Position numbers and translations under genes: made by a program
Shown here: positions 42,724 to 51,583 of the stretch, piece by piece
How positions within the stretch are numbered: position 1 is the stretch's first letter
How the letters are laid out: each line of letters starts with the position of its first letter
Notes under the pieces: model-generated
What the model saw: the letters and a program-made list of their open reading frames with translations, nothing else
What the model was told of the DNA's origin: nothing
Databases searched by the model: none
NCBI RefSeq assembly: GCF_002343915.1
Contig: NZ_NETK01000001.1
Coordinates: forward strand, 3,110,001-3,174,000
DNA: 64,000 nt
From: Nannocystis exedens
GTDB taxonomy: Bacteria > Myxococcota_A > Polyangia > Nannocystales > Nannocystaceae
Direction of reading: 5' to 3'

Positions 42724-44535
42724 TCACTGCGGGTTGATCACCTCGAGCCGGGTCCCGCCCGGGTACGCGTACGACGTCACCTCGGTGTAGCCATAGTTGA
42801 TGATCCCGAACGGCTCGGAGCTCTCGGCCAAATGGGCGCCCTCGGCGATCGGCCAGTCGGCGACCTCGTAGCCGCCGATGGCGTAGTAGCCGGCGACCAT
42901 CGCCCCGTCGACGAACACCGCGGGGCCGCCCTGCACCCGGACGATCTGCGCGAAGTGTTGTGCATAGCCGGTGCCGGTGGCGAACGCGTAGCGCTCGAGG
43001 AATTGCTCGACCGGGATCGCCTGCACCATCGCCGGGTCGCCGGTGCCGGCGCCGCCGTCCTGGCTCTCGAGGTATTGCACCGGCAAGAACGGCTTGTCGC
43101 CCGCGAACACCACGCTGGTCCCGGTCGGCACCACCAGCTCCTTCCATTCGCCGCGGTTGAGCGCGAGGGGCGTGCCCGGCAGCGGCGGGTCGGTCGTCAC
43201 CGTCGTCCCGTCCTCGCCGCCGTACACCCGCCAGTAGTGCTTCTCCTGGCTGCGGGCCGGCGCGTGGGCGCCGACGTACTCGACCCCCCAGTACGCCAGC
43301 GGCAGCATCTGCTCCTCGACGTGGTCGCAGTACGACACGTCGCTGCTCGGCACGTTGGCGCACTCGACCGCGCCGACGACCCAGATCGGTCGGTCGGCGC
43401 TGACGATCGTCCCCGACAGGTCGCCGTTCGGCTCGGGCGCGATCACCTGCAGCGTATCGAAGCGGTTCATCGTCACCGTGCCGGTCTGGCCGGCGAACAC
43501 CTGCGGCACCCCGGCCCCGGCGCTCGTGGTGACCGGCGGCGTCCACGTCACCGTCGTCCCGTCGGCGATCGCGATCACGTTGAAGTAACTCGGCGACTCC
43601 TCCTGCGTCTGGCGGTACGACGCCACCACGTAGCTCGCCTGCAGCGCGTGCTCGGGGAACAGCATCGACGCGTCATTGGTCGCCTGCGCCCCGATCGGCG
43701 AGTGCTGGTACGCCACCACCGGCACGTCGCTGTCGATCCGGTAGGCCCCGCCGACCCGCAGCGCCGACACCTTGTCGATCGGCGGGTTCGCCAGCGTGAA
43801 CGTGTGCGTCTTGCCCGGCGCGATCGTCACCGGCGCGCCCTGAGGCACCTCCACGTTCTGCCCGGTCGGCGCCAGGAACAGCCGCACCGTCGCCGTCTTG
43901 CTCGCGTGCGGGTTGCCGACCACCACCGAGTCGTTCTCCTCCGCGTAGTAGTTGTCCATGCGGTTGGCGAAGAACGAGCAGCCGACGGTGCTCGGCGTCG
44001 CCTCCGCCAGCTCGCACAGCGAGAAGCACTGGTCGCCCGCGCACGCCTCGGTCGGGCCGCACGCGACCGGAGGCTCGTAGCCGCTGCCGTTCGCGTCGCA
44101 CTGCTGGTACGACTCGTCGTCGACGCACTGGACGCTGCCGGGCGGGCACACCCCGGCCGAGCACACTCCATCCGTGCACGCCTCGCCCGGCCCGCACGGC
44201 TGCGGCGCGAACGACACGCAGTCGGCCTGGCACACCAGGATCTGCTCGCCCTCGCATTCGCCGAGGTCGCCCGGCGTGCAGGTGCAGGCCGCGTCGCCGC
44301 GGGTGGTCGACGACGAGGTCGTCGTCGCCGGCTCCGTCGCGCTTTCGCTCGACGTCGTCGACGACGCGCCGCTCGTCGGCGCCGTCGCCGTCGCCTCCTC
44401 GCCCGTCGTCGCCGGCCCCGGCGTGCCTGTCACGCTCGTCGCGCTCGTCGTCCCCGAGGCGCTCCCCGCGGGCGCGTCGTTGCAGGCGGCGAGCAGGCAC
44501 AGGAGCCACGGACCGGCGGGATGCAGACGGGACAT
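42724..44535 (-). CDS. IgGFc-binding-domain surface lipoprotein
   Basis: A 603-residue lipoprotein. Lipobox LLAACND (Cys ~18), Thr/Ser/Ala linker (20-75), a Cys-rich region (CTCTPGDLGECEGEQILVC, CGPGEACTDGVC), then from ~160 a domain like the IgGFc-binding protein N-terminus (DNYYAEENDSVVVGNPHASK, YQHSPIGAQATNDASMLFPE, RPIWVVGAVECANV). The latter occurs in bacterial and animal secreted adhesins; binding partner unknown. It is common among predatory bacteria as a surface protein. Starts at ATG 44535. Confidence 0.8.
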   Translation of the reverse strand: MSRLHPAGPWLLCLLAACNDAPAGSASGTTSATSVTGTPGPATTGEEATATAPTSGASSTTSSESATEPATTTSSSTTRGDAACTCTPGDLGECEGEQILVCQADCVSFAPQPCGPGEACTDGVCSAGVCPPGSVQCVDDESYQQCDANGSGYEPPVACGPTEACAGDQCFSLCELAEATPSTVGCSFFANRMDNYYAEENDSVVVGNPHASKTATVRLFLAPTGQNVEVPQGAPVTIAPGKTHTFTLANPPIDKVSALRVGGAYRIDSDVPVVAYQHSPIGAQATNDASMLFPEHALQASYVVASYRQTQEESPSYFNVIAIADGTTVTWTPPVTTSAGAGVPQVFAGQTGTVTMNRFDTLQVIAPEPNGDLSGTIVSADRPIWVVGAVECANVPSSDVSYCDHVEEQMLPLAYWGVEYVGAHAPARSQEKHYWRVYGGEDGTTVTTDPPLPGTPLALNRGEWKELVVPTGTSVVFAGDKPFLPVQYLESQDGGAGTGDPAMVQAIPVEQFLERYAFATGTGYAQHFAQIVRVQGGPAVFVDGAMVAGYYAIGGYEVADWPIAEGAHLAESSEPFGIINYGYTEVTSYAYPGGTRLEVINPQ

Positions 44536-44641
44536 CACGCGCGAAGTTCGCCAAAACTCCTTGCCGACGCAACTCGGGCGCCTCCTTGCGGCGACCCGGA
44601 CCACGTTCCCCTGCGGTTTCACGCGGCGGGGTGCGCCCGGC

Positions 44642-45319
44642 TCACACCCCGCGGAGCGTCACCGTCCCGGTCTCGACCGTGATGTCCAGCACCGCCGCCG
44701 CCGCGTCGTCGCAGGTGACGCCCGCGATCTTCGCCGCCGGCGCCACCTCGCAGCGGTACGGCCCGGCCGGCAGCGTCAGCGTCACGTCGCCCGTGCCGAC
44801 CGCGATCGTCACCTGCTCGGGGGCCGCCGCGAACTCGATCGTCACGTCACCTGTCTCATAAGACAGATCGACGATCGGCGCCGCGATCGCCCAGCCGACG
44901 AAGCGGCCGACCCCGACCTCGGCCTCGATCTCCGCGTCGAACTCGCTGAGCTCGATGTAGCCGTCGCGGAACGTGAAGCGGAGCGCCGTCCCGGGCGGCG
45001 CCTCGATCATGTGGTCGTACCAGCACTCGTGGGCGATCGCGCAGTGACCGGTGAGCTGCAGCTCGTCGCCCTCGACCGCCTGGCCGAACTCGCCGACCCC
45101 CGCGTCGAACCCCGACGTGTGGCGCTTGATGTAGATCGACGGCCGCGGGTACATCGTCCCGGTGATGCTGCCGTGGTGGACGTCGAACGCGACCCGCGTG
45201 ACCTTCTCGAAGAACTGCAGGTTCTCGGTCTGCTCGATGTAGACGCCGCAGCGATTGGTCGCCACGAGCAGCGGCGCCGCGGCGAGCAGGGCGAGCAGGC
45301 GGACCGGGGCAGCGCGCAT
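44642..45319 (-). CDS. Exported protein of a three-member local family (C)
   Basis: A 225-residue exported protein: signal LLALLAAAPLLVATNRC, then motifs shared with 39097-39810: IKRHTSGFD, CWYDHMIEAPPGTALRF, and near the end GPYRCEV, GVTCDDAAAAVLDITV. The beta-strand pattern is the same. It is 12 bp downstream of the TPR-like gene in the same direction. A palindrome of the dispersed family lies at 44852, homologous to that at 39581 in the paralogue. Confidence 0.65.
   Translation of the reverse strand: MRAAPVRLLALLAAAPLLVATNRCGVYIEQTENLQFFEKVTRVAFDVHHGSITGTMYPRPSIYIKRHTSGFDAGVGEFGQAVEGDELQLTGHCAIAHECWYDHMIEAPPGTALRFTFRDGYIELSEFDAEIEAEVGVGRFVGWAIAAPIVDLSYETGDVTIEFAAAPEQVTIAVGTGDVTLTLPAGPYRCEVAPAAKIAGVTCDDAAAAVLDITVETGTVTLRGV
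44852..44865. repeat. TGT-N8-ACA palindrome inside a coding region
   Basis: TGTCTCATAAGACA preceded by CACC, as in the intergenic copies near 51 kb. Encodes part of SYETGDV. Confidence 0.6.
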
Positions 45320-45331
45320 CGCCGGAGCCTT

Positions 45332-46051
45332 CTAGAAGCGGAGGACGAGCCCCCCGCCGCCGAACTGGGGGATCCCCCGCCGCGCGTAGCGGGGCTCGAA
45401 CAGCGCCCGGGCCCGCTCGTCGCGGGCGTACTGCTTGCGGGCCGCCACCCCGAACGCGATCGCGGTGACCACCAGGCCGACGCCGATGCCGAGGAACGTG
45501 CCCGAGTACACGTTCATCACGTGCTTGCTGTCCTCGTTGCCGACGTTGGTGTTGGCGAGGATCACCAGCACCGTCGACGCCAGCGTGAGGCCGCCGCCGA
45601 TGACCCCGAGGCTCATCGCCGCCGGCAGCAGCTTGCGCCGCCGCTGCTCCTGCTTGGCCGCCCGCGTCGCGTCGGCGTGGGCCGCCTGCAGCTGGCGCAT
45701 CGTCGCGCCGTCGTGCGCCGGGTCCGGGCTCAGCGCCAGCACGTGCTCGAGGTCGTTGGCGCGCAGCGCGTGGAACGCCGCGCCCGGCCCGTACTTGGTG
45801 GCGAGCCGCCCGGCCACGTCCGCGCGCAGCTGGTAGGCCTTCACGTTCGAGGTGTCGAGCGCGATCACCTCGCTCAGCGCCTGCATCGCCGCCTCGTCCT
45901 CGCCGGCCTTCACCTGCTGCCGGGCCTCTTCGAGCACCGTCGGGGCCGGCGGCTCGGCGCGGACGGACAGCGGCGCGAGAGCGACGCAGGGGGCCAGGAC
46001 CGCGCCGCACAGGCGCGCCGTCCAGGTCGGGCGACTCTCCGGGCGAGGCAT
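45332..46051 (-). CDS. Exported TPR-like protein with C-terminal membrane helices
   Basis: A 239-residue protein. Signal LAPCVALAPLSVRAEP, then a TPR-like helical stretch (VLEEARQQVKAGEDEAAMQA, ALDTSNVKAYQLRADVAGRL), then two hydrophobic segments (LGVIGGGLTLASTVLVILA, SGTFLGIGVGLVVTAIAFGV), ending in RGIPQFGGGGLVLRF, a beta-type end. It may form a complex at the envelope with the exported protein whose gene follows at 12 bp. Function unknown. Confidence 0.6.
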   Translation of the reverse strand: MPRPESRPTWTARLCGAVLAPCVALAPLSVRAEPPAPTVLEEARQQVKAGEDEAAMQALSEVIALDTSNVKAYQLRADVAGRLATKYGPGAAFHALRANDLEHVLALSPDPAHDGATMRQLQAAHADATRAAKQEQRRRKLLPAAMSLGVIGGGLTLASTVLVILANTNVGNEDSKHVMNVYSGTFLGIGVGLVVTAIAFGVAARKQYARDERARALFEPRYARRGIPQFGGGGLVLRF

Positions 46052-46165
46052 CCCGGGATGATAGGAACGTCGTGCTCGCCAGCGCAAGTGAAGCTCCGAA
46101 CATGTTCCGCCGGGCGTTCCGCCCCGCGGGTCAGAAAACGCACATCTCGCCGTGTTACCCACAAC

Positions 46166-46179
46166 TGTCCCAAAGGTCA
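46166..46179. repeat. TGT-N8-TCA, degenerate copy of the dispersed palindrome
   Basis: TGTCCCAAAGGTCA at the 3' border of the CoA-transferase gene; same 8-base gap, right arm with one mismatch. Confidence 0.4.
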
Positions 46180-46830
46180 GGCGGACGCGCGACCGGCCTC
46201 GTCGACCAGCAGCGGGGCCGCGGTGGCGGCGACGATCGCCTCGACCGTCACCCCGGGTGCGCGCTCGACCAGGCGGAAGCCGCCGTCCTCGACCGCGATC
46301 ACCCCGAGGTCGGTGATCACCAGGTCCACGCAGCGCATCGCCGTGAGCGGCAACGTACAGCGGCGGACCAGCTTCGCGCCGCCGTCGCGGTCGGTGTGGG
46401 TCATCACCGCGATCACCTTGCGCGCGCCGGTGGCGAGGTCCATCGCCCCGCCGATCCCGGCCACCTTTTGTCCCGGCACCATCCAGTTGGCGAGGTCGCC
46501 GTTCTCGGCGACCTGCATCGCCCCGAGCACCGCGACATCGACGTGGCCGCCGCGGATCATCGCGAAGCTCAGCGCCGAGTCGAACGTCGAGCCGCCGGGC
46601 ACGATCGTCACCGTCTGTTTGCCGGCGTTGATCACCTGCGCGTCGACCTCGTCGTCGTAGGGGAACGGGCCCATCCCGAGCAGCCCGTTCTCCGAGTGCA
46701 GCAAGATCCCCGAATCGGGCGGCAGGTAGTTGGGGATCAGCGTCGGGATCCCGATCCCCAGGTTGACCACGCTGCCCGGGCTCAGCTCCCGGGCCGCACG
46801 CGCGGCCATGTCTTCGCGGCTCCACGGCAT
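46177..46830 (-). CDS. 3-oxoacid CoA-transferase subunit B
   Basis: A 217-residue CoA-transferase B subunit (ScoB/AtoA type). Signature SVVNLGIGIPTLIPNYLP at ~22, the catalytic-Glu motif LHSENGLLGMGP near residue 48, and GGHVDVAVLGAMQVAENGDL followed by ANW. With subunit A it would move CoA from succinyl-CoA to acetoacetate or a similar acid. Genes for A and B are normally adjacent, but no A subunit is found here; upstream is a divergent unrelated gene. So A must lie elsewhere or this is an orphan copy. Frame and motifs are intact. Confidence 0.88.
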   Translation of the reverse strand: MPWSREDMAARAARELSPGSVVNLGIGIPTLIPNYLPPDSGILLHSENGLLGMGPFPYDDEVDAQVINAGKQTVTIVPGGSTFDSALSFAMIRGGHVDVAVLGAMQVAENGDLANWMVPGQKVAGIGGAMDLATGARKVIAVMTHTDRDGGAKLVRRCTLPLTAMRCVDLVITDLGVIAVEDGGFRLVERAPGVTVEAIVAATAAPLLVDEAGRASA

Positions 46831-46960
46831 GGCGGCCGGATGATGGCCGGGGCGGCCCGCCGAGGCAATGGCAGGCGGCGCGATTTCGCGCCTCGCGGGT
46901 TCGATCCGGTCCCCGCGGCGCGTTGCCCTCCGCCGCCGTTTGCGGGCACCCTTCGCCGGC

Positions 46961-48427
46961 ATGCGGGTCGTCCTCCTCGCGCTCGCGGCTGTCCTCGCCT
47001 GCGCGCGCCTCGGCGGGCCGCGCGGCGACGACGGCGACGAGCGCGAGGTCCGCGTCGCCGGCGAGCCGCTGACCGCCGAGCAGCAGGCGCGCCTGGTCGA
47101 TCACGCCCGCGCCGGCGGCCTGCTGTGGTGGCGCCTGCCCGGCCCGGACGGCTACCGCTGCGAGCCCTGGCGGCTCGTCCCCGACGTCGGCGACCCCGAG
47201 CGCGGCCGCCTCGTCCTGGTCGCGCCGCCGCCTGTCCCCGCGGACAGCTCGGGCCCGCCCGCGCCTCCGAGGCCGGCGGACCGCCCGGACCTCGCACAAC
47301 CTGTCCCCGCAGACAGCGACCCCGGCGCGCCGCCCGCGCGGCCCGAGCTCGCCTCGGCGCCGCGCCCGCCTGTCCCCGAGGACATACAGCCGAGCGCCCT
47401 GCTCGCCTCGCCCCGCCTCTCACCTGTCCCCGAGGACATCTCCCCCGCCGCCCTGCTCGCCTCGCCCCGCCTCTCACCTGTCCCCGAGGACATCCCCCCC
47501 GCCGCCCTGCTCGCCTCGCCCCGCCCCTCGCCTGTCTCCGAGGACATAGCCCCCGCCGCCCTGCTCGCCTGGCCCCTCCTCCCGCCTGTCCTCGAGGACA
47601 GCCCCGCCTCCGCCCCGCCCGAGCCTGTCCCGAACGCCATGTCCCTCGGGTCACCCACGATCCAGCTCGCCTATCGCCTGGCCGAGGGCCACCTCACCCT
47701 CACCGCTCCCGAGCACGAGCTCCCGGTCGCCGCCCCGCCGGGCACGCAGAAGGCCGTCGGCCGCGCCTTGACCTGCGTCTTCACCGGCATCGCCCTCGGC
47801 GGCCCGGCCGGCAGCGCCCGGCGGCTGATCCTCGCCGCCCGCGAGCGCTTCTTCTTCAGCGAGGACGCCTGCGCCGCCGCCGGCTTCGCCGACGACCCGC
47901 CCGGGCCCGACGAGCTGCGCACCGTCGGCTGCGCCGGCGCCCTCGCCGACCCGGCCACGCGCGCCCGCCTGGAGCGCCCGCCCCCGCGCGACGCCCCCGA
48001 CCCCGCCGCCCGGCTCCACCGCGCCCGCGCCGTCCATCACCTCCGCCGCGGCCCCGACGGCGCCCTCGTGTGCGACCGCTGGCGCAACCGGCCCGAGCGC
48101 ACCGCCGGTCACGGTCGCCTCGAGCACCGCGGTCGCGACGAGCGCGGCCGCTTCGTCCGCACCTACGCCTACGAGGTCGGCCCCGGCTACGTCACCCTCC
48201 AGGGCCCCGCCGAGTTCCGCCGCGTCGAGCTCGACGGCCAGCGCACCGACGTCGTCCGCGCCAGCAGCTGCCTCGTCACCCGCGGCGTCACCCGGGTCGA
48301 CGCCGGCGGCATCGACCTCGGCGGCGAGCGCTGGTACCTGTCCCGAAGTGCATGCGACGCCGCCCGCCTCGCCGACGCCCCGGCCCCCGTCGGCGCCACG
48401 CCCCTGCTGGTGACCGGCTGCGAGTGA
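46961..48427 (+). CDS. Exported protein with Pro-rich minisatellite repeats
   Basis: A 488-residue protein of unknown function. Signal segment VVLLALAAVLACARLGG (lipobox-like). Residues ~90-230 are Pro/Ala-rich with an 18-residue repeat, PVPEDI-x-PAALLASPRLS, made by a 54-bp minisatellite. The C-terminal ~250 residues form a beta domain with paired Cys (RALTCVFTGIALGG, RASSCLVTRGVTRVDAGGID) that seems to occur twice. The repeats could be a cell-wall-crossing stalk. Each repeat contains a TGT-N8-ACA palindrome. Confidence 0.55.
   Translation: MRVVLLALAAVLACARLGGPRGDDGDEREVRVAGEPLTAEQQARLVDHARAGGLLWWRLPGPDGYRCEPWRLVPDVGDPERGRLVLVAPPPVPADSSGPPAPPRPADRPDLAQPVPADSDPGAPPARPELASAPRPPVPEDIQPSALLASPRLSPVPEDISPAALLASPRLSPVPEDIPPAALLASPRPSPVSEDIAPAALLAWPLLPPVLEDSPASAPPEPVPNAMSLGSPTIQLAYRLAEGHLTLTAPEHELPVAAPPGTQKAVGRALTCVFTGIALGGPAGSARRLILAARERFFFSEDACAAAGFADDPPGPDELRTVGCAGALADPATRARLERPPPRDAPDPAARLHRARAVHHLRRGPDGALVCDRWRNRPERTAGHGRLEHRGRDERGRFVRTYAYEVGPGYVTLQGPAEFRRVELDGQRTDVVRASSCLVTRGVTRVDAGGIDLGGERWYLSRSACDAARLADAPAPVGATPLLVTGCE
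47233..47639. repeat. 54-bp in-frame minisatellite built on the TGT-N8-ACA palindrome
   Basis: Eight palindrome cores start at 47233, 47302, 47371, 47425, 47479, 47533, 47587 and 47626 (last degenerate). Steps are 69, 69, 54, 54, 54, 54 and 39 bp, all multiples of three. The best core is TGTCCCCGAGGACA. Confidence 0.8.
48339..48352. repeat. Degenerate palindrome copy inside a coding region
   Basis: ACCTGTCCCGAAGTGCATG, very like the intergenic copy at 50912; lies near the 3' end of the Pro-rich protein gene. Confidence 0.45.
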
Positions 48428-49034
48428 GCGGAGCTCGACGGTCGCGGTGCACCCAGCCCCGCTTTCTCGGCCCCTCGGCGCCGCTTCCCTGCGGATGGCG
48501 AGCCGCGAGGGAGCGGAGCTCGACCGGCGCCCCCTGTCTCGCACGTGGATCCGGCTCCGCTGGCCCGGCCACGGCGGGGCTCGTCCGATCCCACGACCAA
48601 TGAGGGTCGTCCCGCACGATACCCTGCGAAGATATGCGAGGAGGAGATCCATTCGGAGCAATTCCCACCTCGACCACACCGATCGCCCGCGCCTCACCCA
48701 CGCCCACGGCGATCTCCAAGACGAAGCGGCCGGAGACGCGGGTCTGTCGACCGCGCGATGATTCGCCCGTCCGCGCATCGGGGGCATTCTCGCGTCATCG
48801 GGGGGCGCCGGCTTCACCGGGCGGGGACCGCGATCCTGGTGCACGCCACCAGCGAGCGGCGGTCGGTATGGACACCGGCGACCTTGTCGGGGGGCGGGCT
48901 GGGGCGGTGCGGCTGCGAGAGGCGGGTCCGGCGGCCACCGGGCGGCGGGGCGCCATTCGTGGGTTCGCGCCGTCCTGACGTCCGAATGAGCGCTCATGAC
49001 ATTGATCGGAGGTTCGCATTCACGCGTCGTCCGA

Positions 49035-49056
49035 GACATGTCCGAAGAAACATGTC
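49035..49056. repeat. Palindrome GACATGT-N8-ACATGTC
   Basis: Perfect 7-bp outer arms around CCGAAGAA, 227 bp upstream of the pentaheme cytochrome gene. Confidence 0.65.
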
Positions 49057-49123
49057 GCGCCCCGATCTGGCCGCGGGTCGTATCCGCCGGATGTCGCGCG
49101 CAGCGGCTCGCGGACCCGTCGAA

Positions 49124-49137
49124 TGTCCTTCAGGACA
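49124..49137. repeat. Palindrome TGTCCTTCAGGACA
   Basis: Perfect 7-bp inverted repeat including flanking A/T bases; 146 bp upstream of the cytochrome gene and 67 bp after the previous copy. Confidence 0.65.
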
Positions 49138-49282
49138 TATTGAGCGCGCCGAGCGAATGGCGCGCCGTGGCACCCCTCACCGGCGCATGGCGCGTCCGTT
49201 GCCCGCGAATTGGCGGGTGCTAGACCTGGGTGCAATCATTCTGCCAGTTCGGCGTCGAGCTCGGCGTCGGGCCCCCGGTCCC

Positions 49283-50629
49283 ATGAAACCACTCCGCTCG
49301 ATCCTGACTCTGATTCCGTTGGCCTGCGGCGACGGCGGCGGCTCGAGCGGCGCGGACGGTGCCCTGTTCGACGCGCTGTCGATGCCCCGGACGCCCACGG
49401 TCGCGCTCGACGACTTCGCCTCCGCGGAGGACTGCGGTGTTTGCCACGCGACTCATTACGCCGAGTGGGTCGGGTCGGGGCACGCCTATGCGATGATCGA
49501 CCCCGTGTTTCGCGCGTTCGTCGCGGTCCGGCAGGAGAATTATGGCGGCAAGCAGGACAAGTTCTGCTTGCAGTGCCACACCCCGATCGGGACCCGCGGC
49601 GGCGACATCGAGCCGGGCTTCGCGTTCGCGGACCTGCAGGCGATCTCGCTCGAGGGCGTGACCTGCGAGAGCTGCCACAAGGTGGCGTCGCTGGTCCGCC
49701 CGTACAACAGCGGTCACGTGCTCGACCCCGAAGGGCCGATGCGCGGCACGATCCCCGCGCCGCAGGTCAGCTCGTTCCACGAGTCGCAGTTCTCGCCGCT
49801 CCACGGGACCGCGGAATTCTGCGCCGGTTGCCACGATCTCCGCGAGGTGAGCGGCCTCGAGCTGGAACGCCCGTACGCCGAATGGCAAAAGTCGCCCGCG
49901 GCGGCCGCCGGCGTGCAATGTCAAGACTGCCACATGCCGCGCTACCAGGGTCAGGCGGTGGCCGGCGGCCCCACGCGTACGCTCCACCGGCACACCTGGG
50001 TCGGCGCCGGCGTCCCGCTCCTGGACGGCTTCCTCGACCCCGACGAGGAAGCTTCGTTGCGCGCGGAGGTCGAGCGGCTGCTGGGGAGCGCGGCGCGGGT
50101 CAGCATTGCGACCGCCCCGTCGGTCCGCGCCGGCGACGTGGTCGACCTCTCCATCACCGTCGAGAACCACATCTCGGCCCACAATTTCCCCACCGGCTCG
50201 ACCTTCAACCGCCAGGTCTGGCTCGAGGTCGTCGTCCGCGACGGCGACGGCCGCGTCGTGTTCGCCACCGGGACCCTCGACGAGCGCGGCGAGCCGGGCG
50301 GCTCTGTCGGCGCGGGGACGGCTGCCGCACCCGGGCTGCTCGCGCTCGGCTCCGTTCTCGTCGACGCGCGCGGCGAGCGGGTCCTCTTCCCCTGGCGCGC
50401 GGCCCGGCACGTCTCGAACGCCATCGAACCGCTGGGCGAGCGGGTGTTCGAGCTCCGCGTCCCGACCGCGAGCACCGACCGGGGGCCGCTGTCTGTGGAG
50501 GCGCGCGTGCTGTTCCGCGCGTTCTCTCCCACCGCCCTGCGGGCCCTCGGCCTCGACGAGTACGTCGCCAGGCTCGAGATCCACGAGGTCTCGCGCAGCC
50601 GCGCCAGCGTCGAGCTCGGCGCGCCATGA
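49283..50629 (+). CDS. Pentaheme cytochrome c lipoprotein
   Basis: A 448-residue lipoprotein (lipobox LIPLACGD, Cys ~13) with five CXXCH heme sites: CGVCH (~53), CLQCH (~93), CESCH (~129), CAGCH (~178) and CQDCH (~210), all in the first half, in the manner of cytochrome c554-like multiheme proteins. Extra His residues provide likely sixth ligands. The second half is a beta-sandwich (ISAHNFPTGSTFNRQVWLEV). It would pass electrons in the periplasm or to the outside; partners unknown. ATG 49283 gives the signal peptide directly. Confidence 0.85.
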   Translation: MKPLRSILTLIPLACGDGGGSSGADGALFDALSMPRTPTVALDDFASAEDCGVCHATHYAEWVGSGHAYAMIDPVFRAFVAVRQENYGGKQDKFCLQCHTPIGTRGGDIEPGFAFADLQAISLEGVTCESCHKVASLVRPYNSGHVLDPEGPMRGTIPAPQVSSFHESQFSPLHGTAEFCAGCHDLREVSGLELERPYAEWQKSPAAAAGVQCQDCHMPRYQGQAVAGGPTRTLHRHTWVGAGVPLLDGFLDPDEEASLRAEVERLLGSAARVSIATAPSVRAGDVVDLSITVENHISAHNFPTGSTFNRQVWLEVVVRDGDGRVVFATGTLDERGEPGGSVGAGTAAAPGLLALGSVLVDARGERVLFPWRAARHVSNAIEPLGERVFELRVPTASTDRGPLSVEARVLFRAFSPTALRALGLDEYVARLEIHEVSRSRASVELGAP

Positions 50630-50704
50630 GCGGCGCCCCGGGAAGCTCGAGAGCACCCGCGCGAGAGCGCTTCGGCACACCCACAGAGAACATGCAAAAA
50701 AGAT

Positions 50705-51352
50705 CATGTCCCGAAAGACATGTTCCGCACCGTCGTGCGCACGCCGGTCCGCGCCCGCGCGACGAAAGCGGGGGCGCGGGCCGCCGGAGCGCGGCCCGCG
50801 GGATCGCGGCCGCCACCGGCCACGTCCACGTCGCGCACCCTCGACGCGCGACCTGTCGGCGCCGCCCCTTGCTGTTCGCCGCCCGCGAGCGAGCCCGAGG
50901 CGCGCGCCACCTGTCCCGAAGTGCTGTGACCCCGCCCGCACCTCCGCCGCCCGCGACCCGCTCGCCGGCGATCGCGGTTCTATTGCCCCTTCGTCGCCCT
51001 CGCGCCGCCTCCTGTCCCCGAAGACATGTGACCCCGCCCGCACCGCCGCCGCGCCGGCCGCTCCGCAGAGGCCGTCCGTCTGCGAACGCTTGCCTGCCTC
51101 GCGCATCGGCTCGCGTACACATGTCCCCGAGGTCATGTGCTCCTGCCCGCATCCCCCGCGCCCTCGCACGCCTCCGCGGCGCGTGCCCGGCCCGGGCCTC
51201 GCGCTTGCACCTGTTCCGAAGTCCATGTGACGTCGCGCGCACCGCCCGCGCTCCCGCGCCCCTTTGCGCCCCGCCGCGGGCGCGCCTGGGTCCCGGGAAC
51301 CTCGATCCGCGCCGTCGGCCGGCGCCATCACCTGTCCCGAAGTTTATGTGAC
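50705..51352. repeat. Array of six palindromes with ~100-bp period
   Basis: Cores start at 50707, 50912, 51013, 51122, 51212 and 51333 (steps 205, 101, 109, 90, 121 bp). Outer arms are CAC-x-TGT and x-ATGTGAC; after each of the last five comes a related GC-rich stretch (CCGCCCGCACC or similar). The sites are similar, not identical. The array fills most of the gap between the cytochrome gene and the kinase gene (50630-51605), which holds no supported gene. Confidence 0.75.
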
Positions 51353-51583
51353 GCCGTTCGCATCGCCGGCGCTCCTGCGCCCCTCCGGCGCCGGTTTTCC
51401 GGGCGAAGGAGCGCAGGCCGGCGTGGCGCCGGCGGCGCGGCCTCGAGCCGGACAGGCGTTCGCGTCGGCCGTCCGACTTGATGATTTTTTGGTGCGTTGG
51501 ATCGCGGATCGCCGGGGAGCCCGCTGCACCCGCGGTCGCACCGCGGCGGCCTGCACCGACGATCCTCACGCTCGCCGCGCGCC

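Larger units (their letters stand above)
48428..49282. other. Long intergenic region with two palindromes
   Basis: 855 bp without a supported gene, in front of the cytochrome gene. It contains two palindromes of the dispersed family (49035-49056 and 49124-49137). Open frames here have no coherent composition. Confidence 0.45.

Noticed and set aside
42832..46660. Long plus-strand frames (616 and 828 codons) across the IgGFc-type and CoA-transferase genes
   Set aside because: Codon-bias shadows; the minus-strand genes have signal peptides and family motifs, these have none.
46895..46920. tRNA T-arm-like GGTTCGATCC
   Set aside because: No acceptor, D or anticodon arm fits around it; it lies in the divergent promoter region by chance.
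50705..51352. CRISPR array
   Set aside because: Repeats are short, palindromic and divergent, the material between them is partly related, and no cas gene lies in the window.
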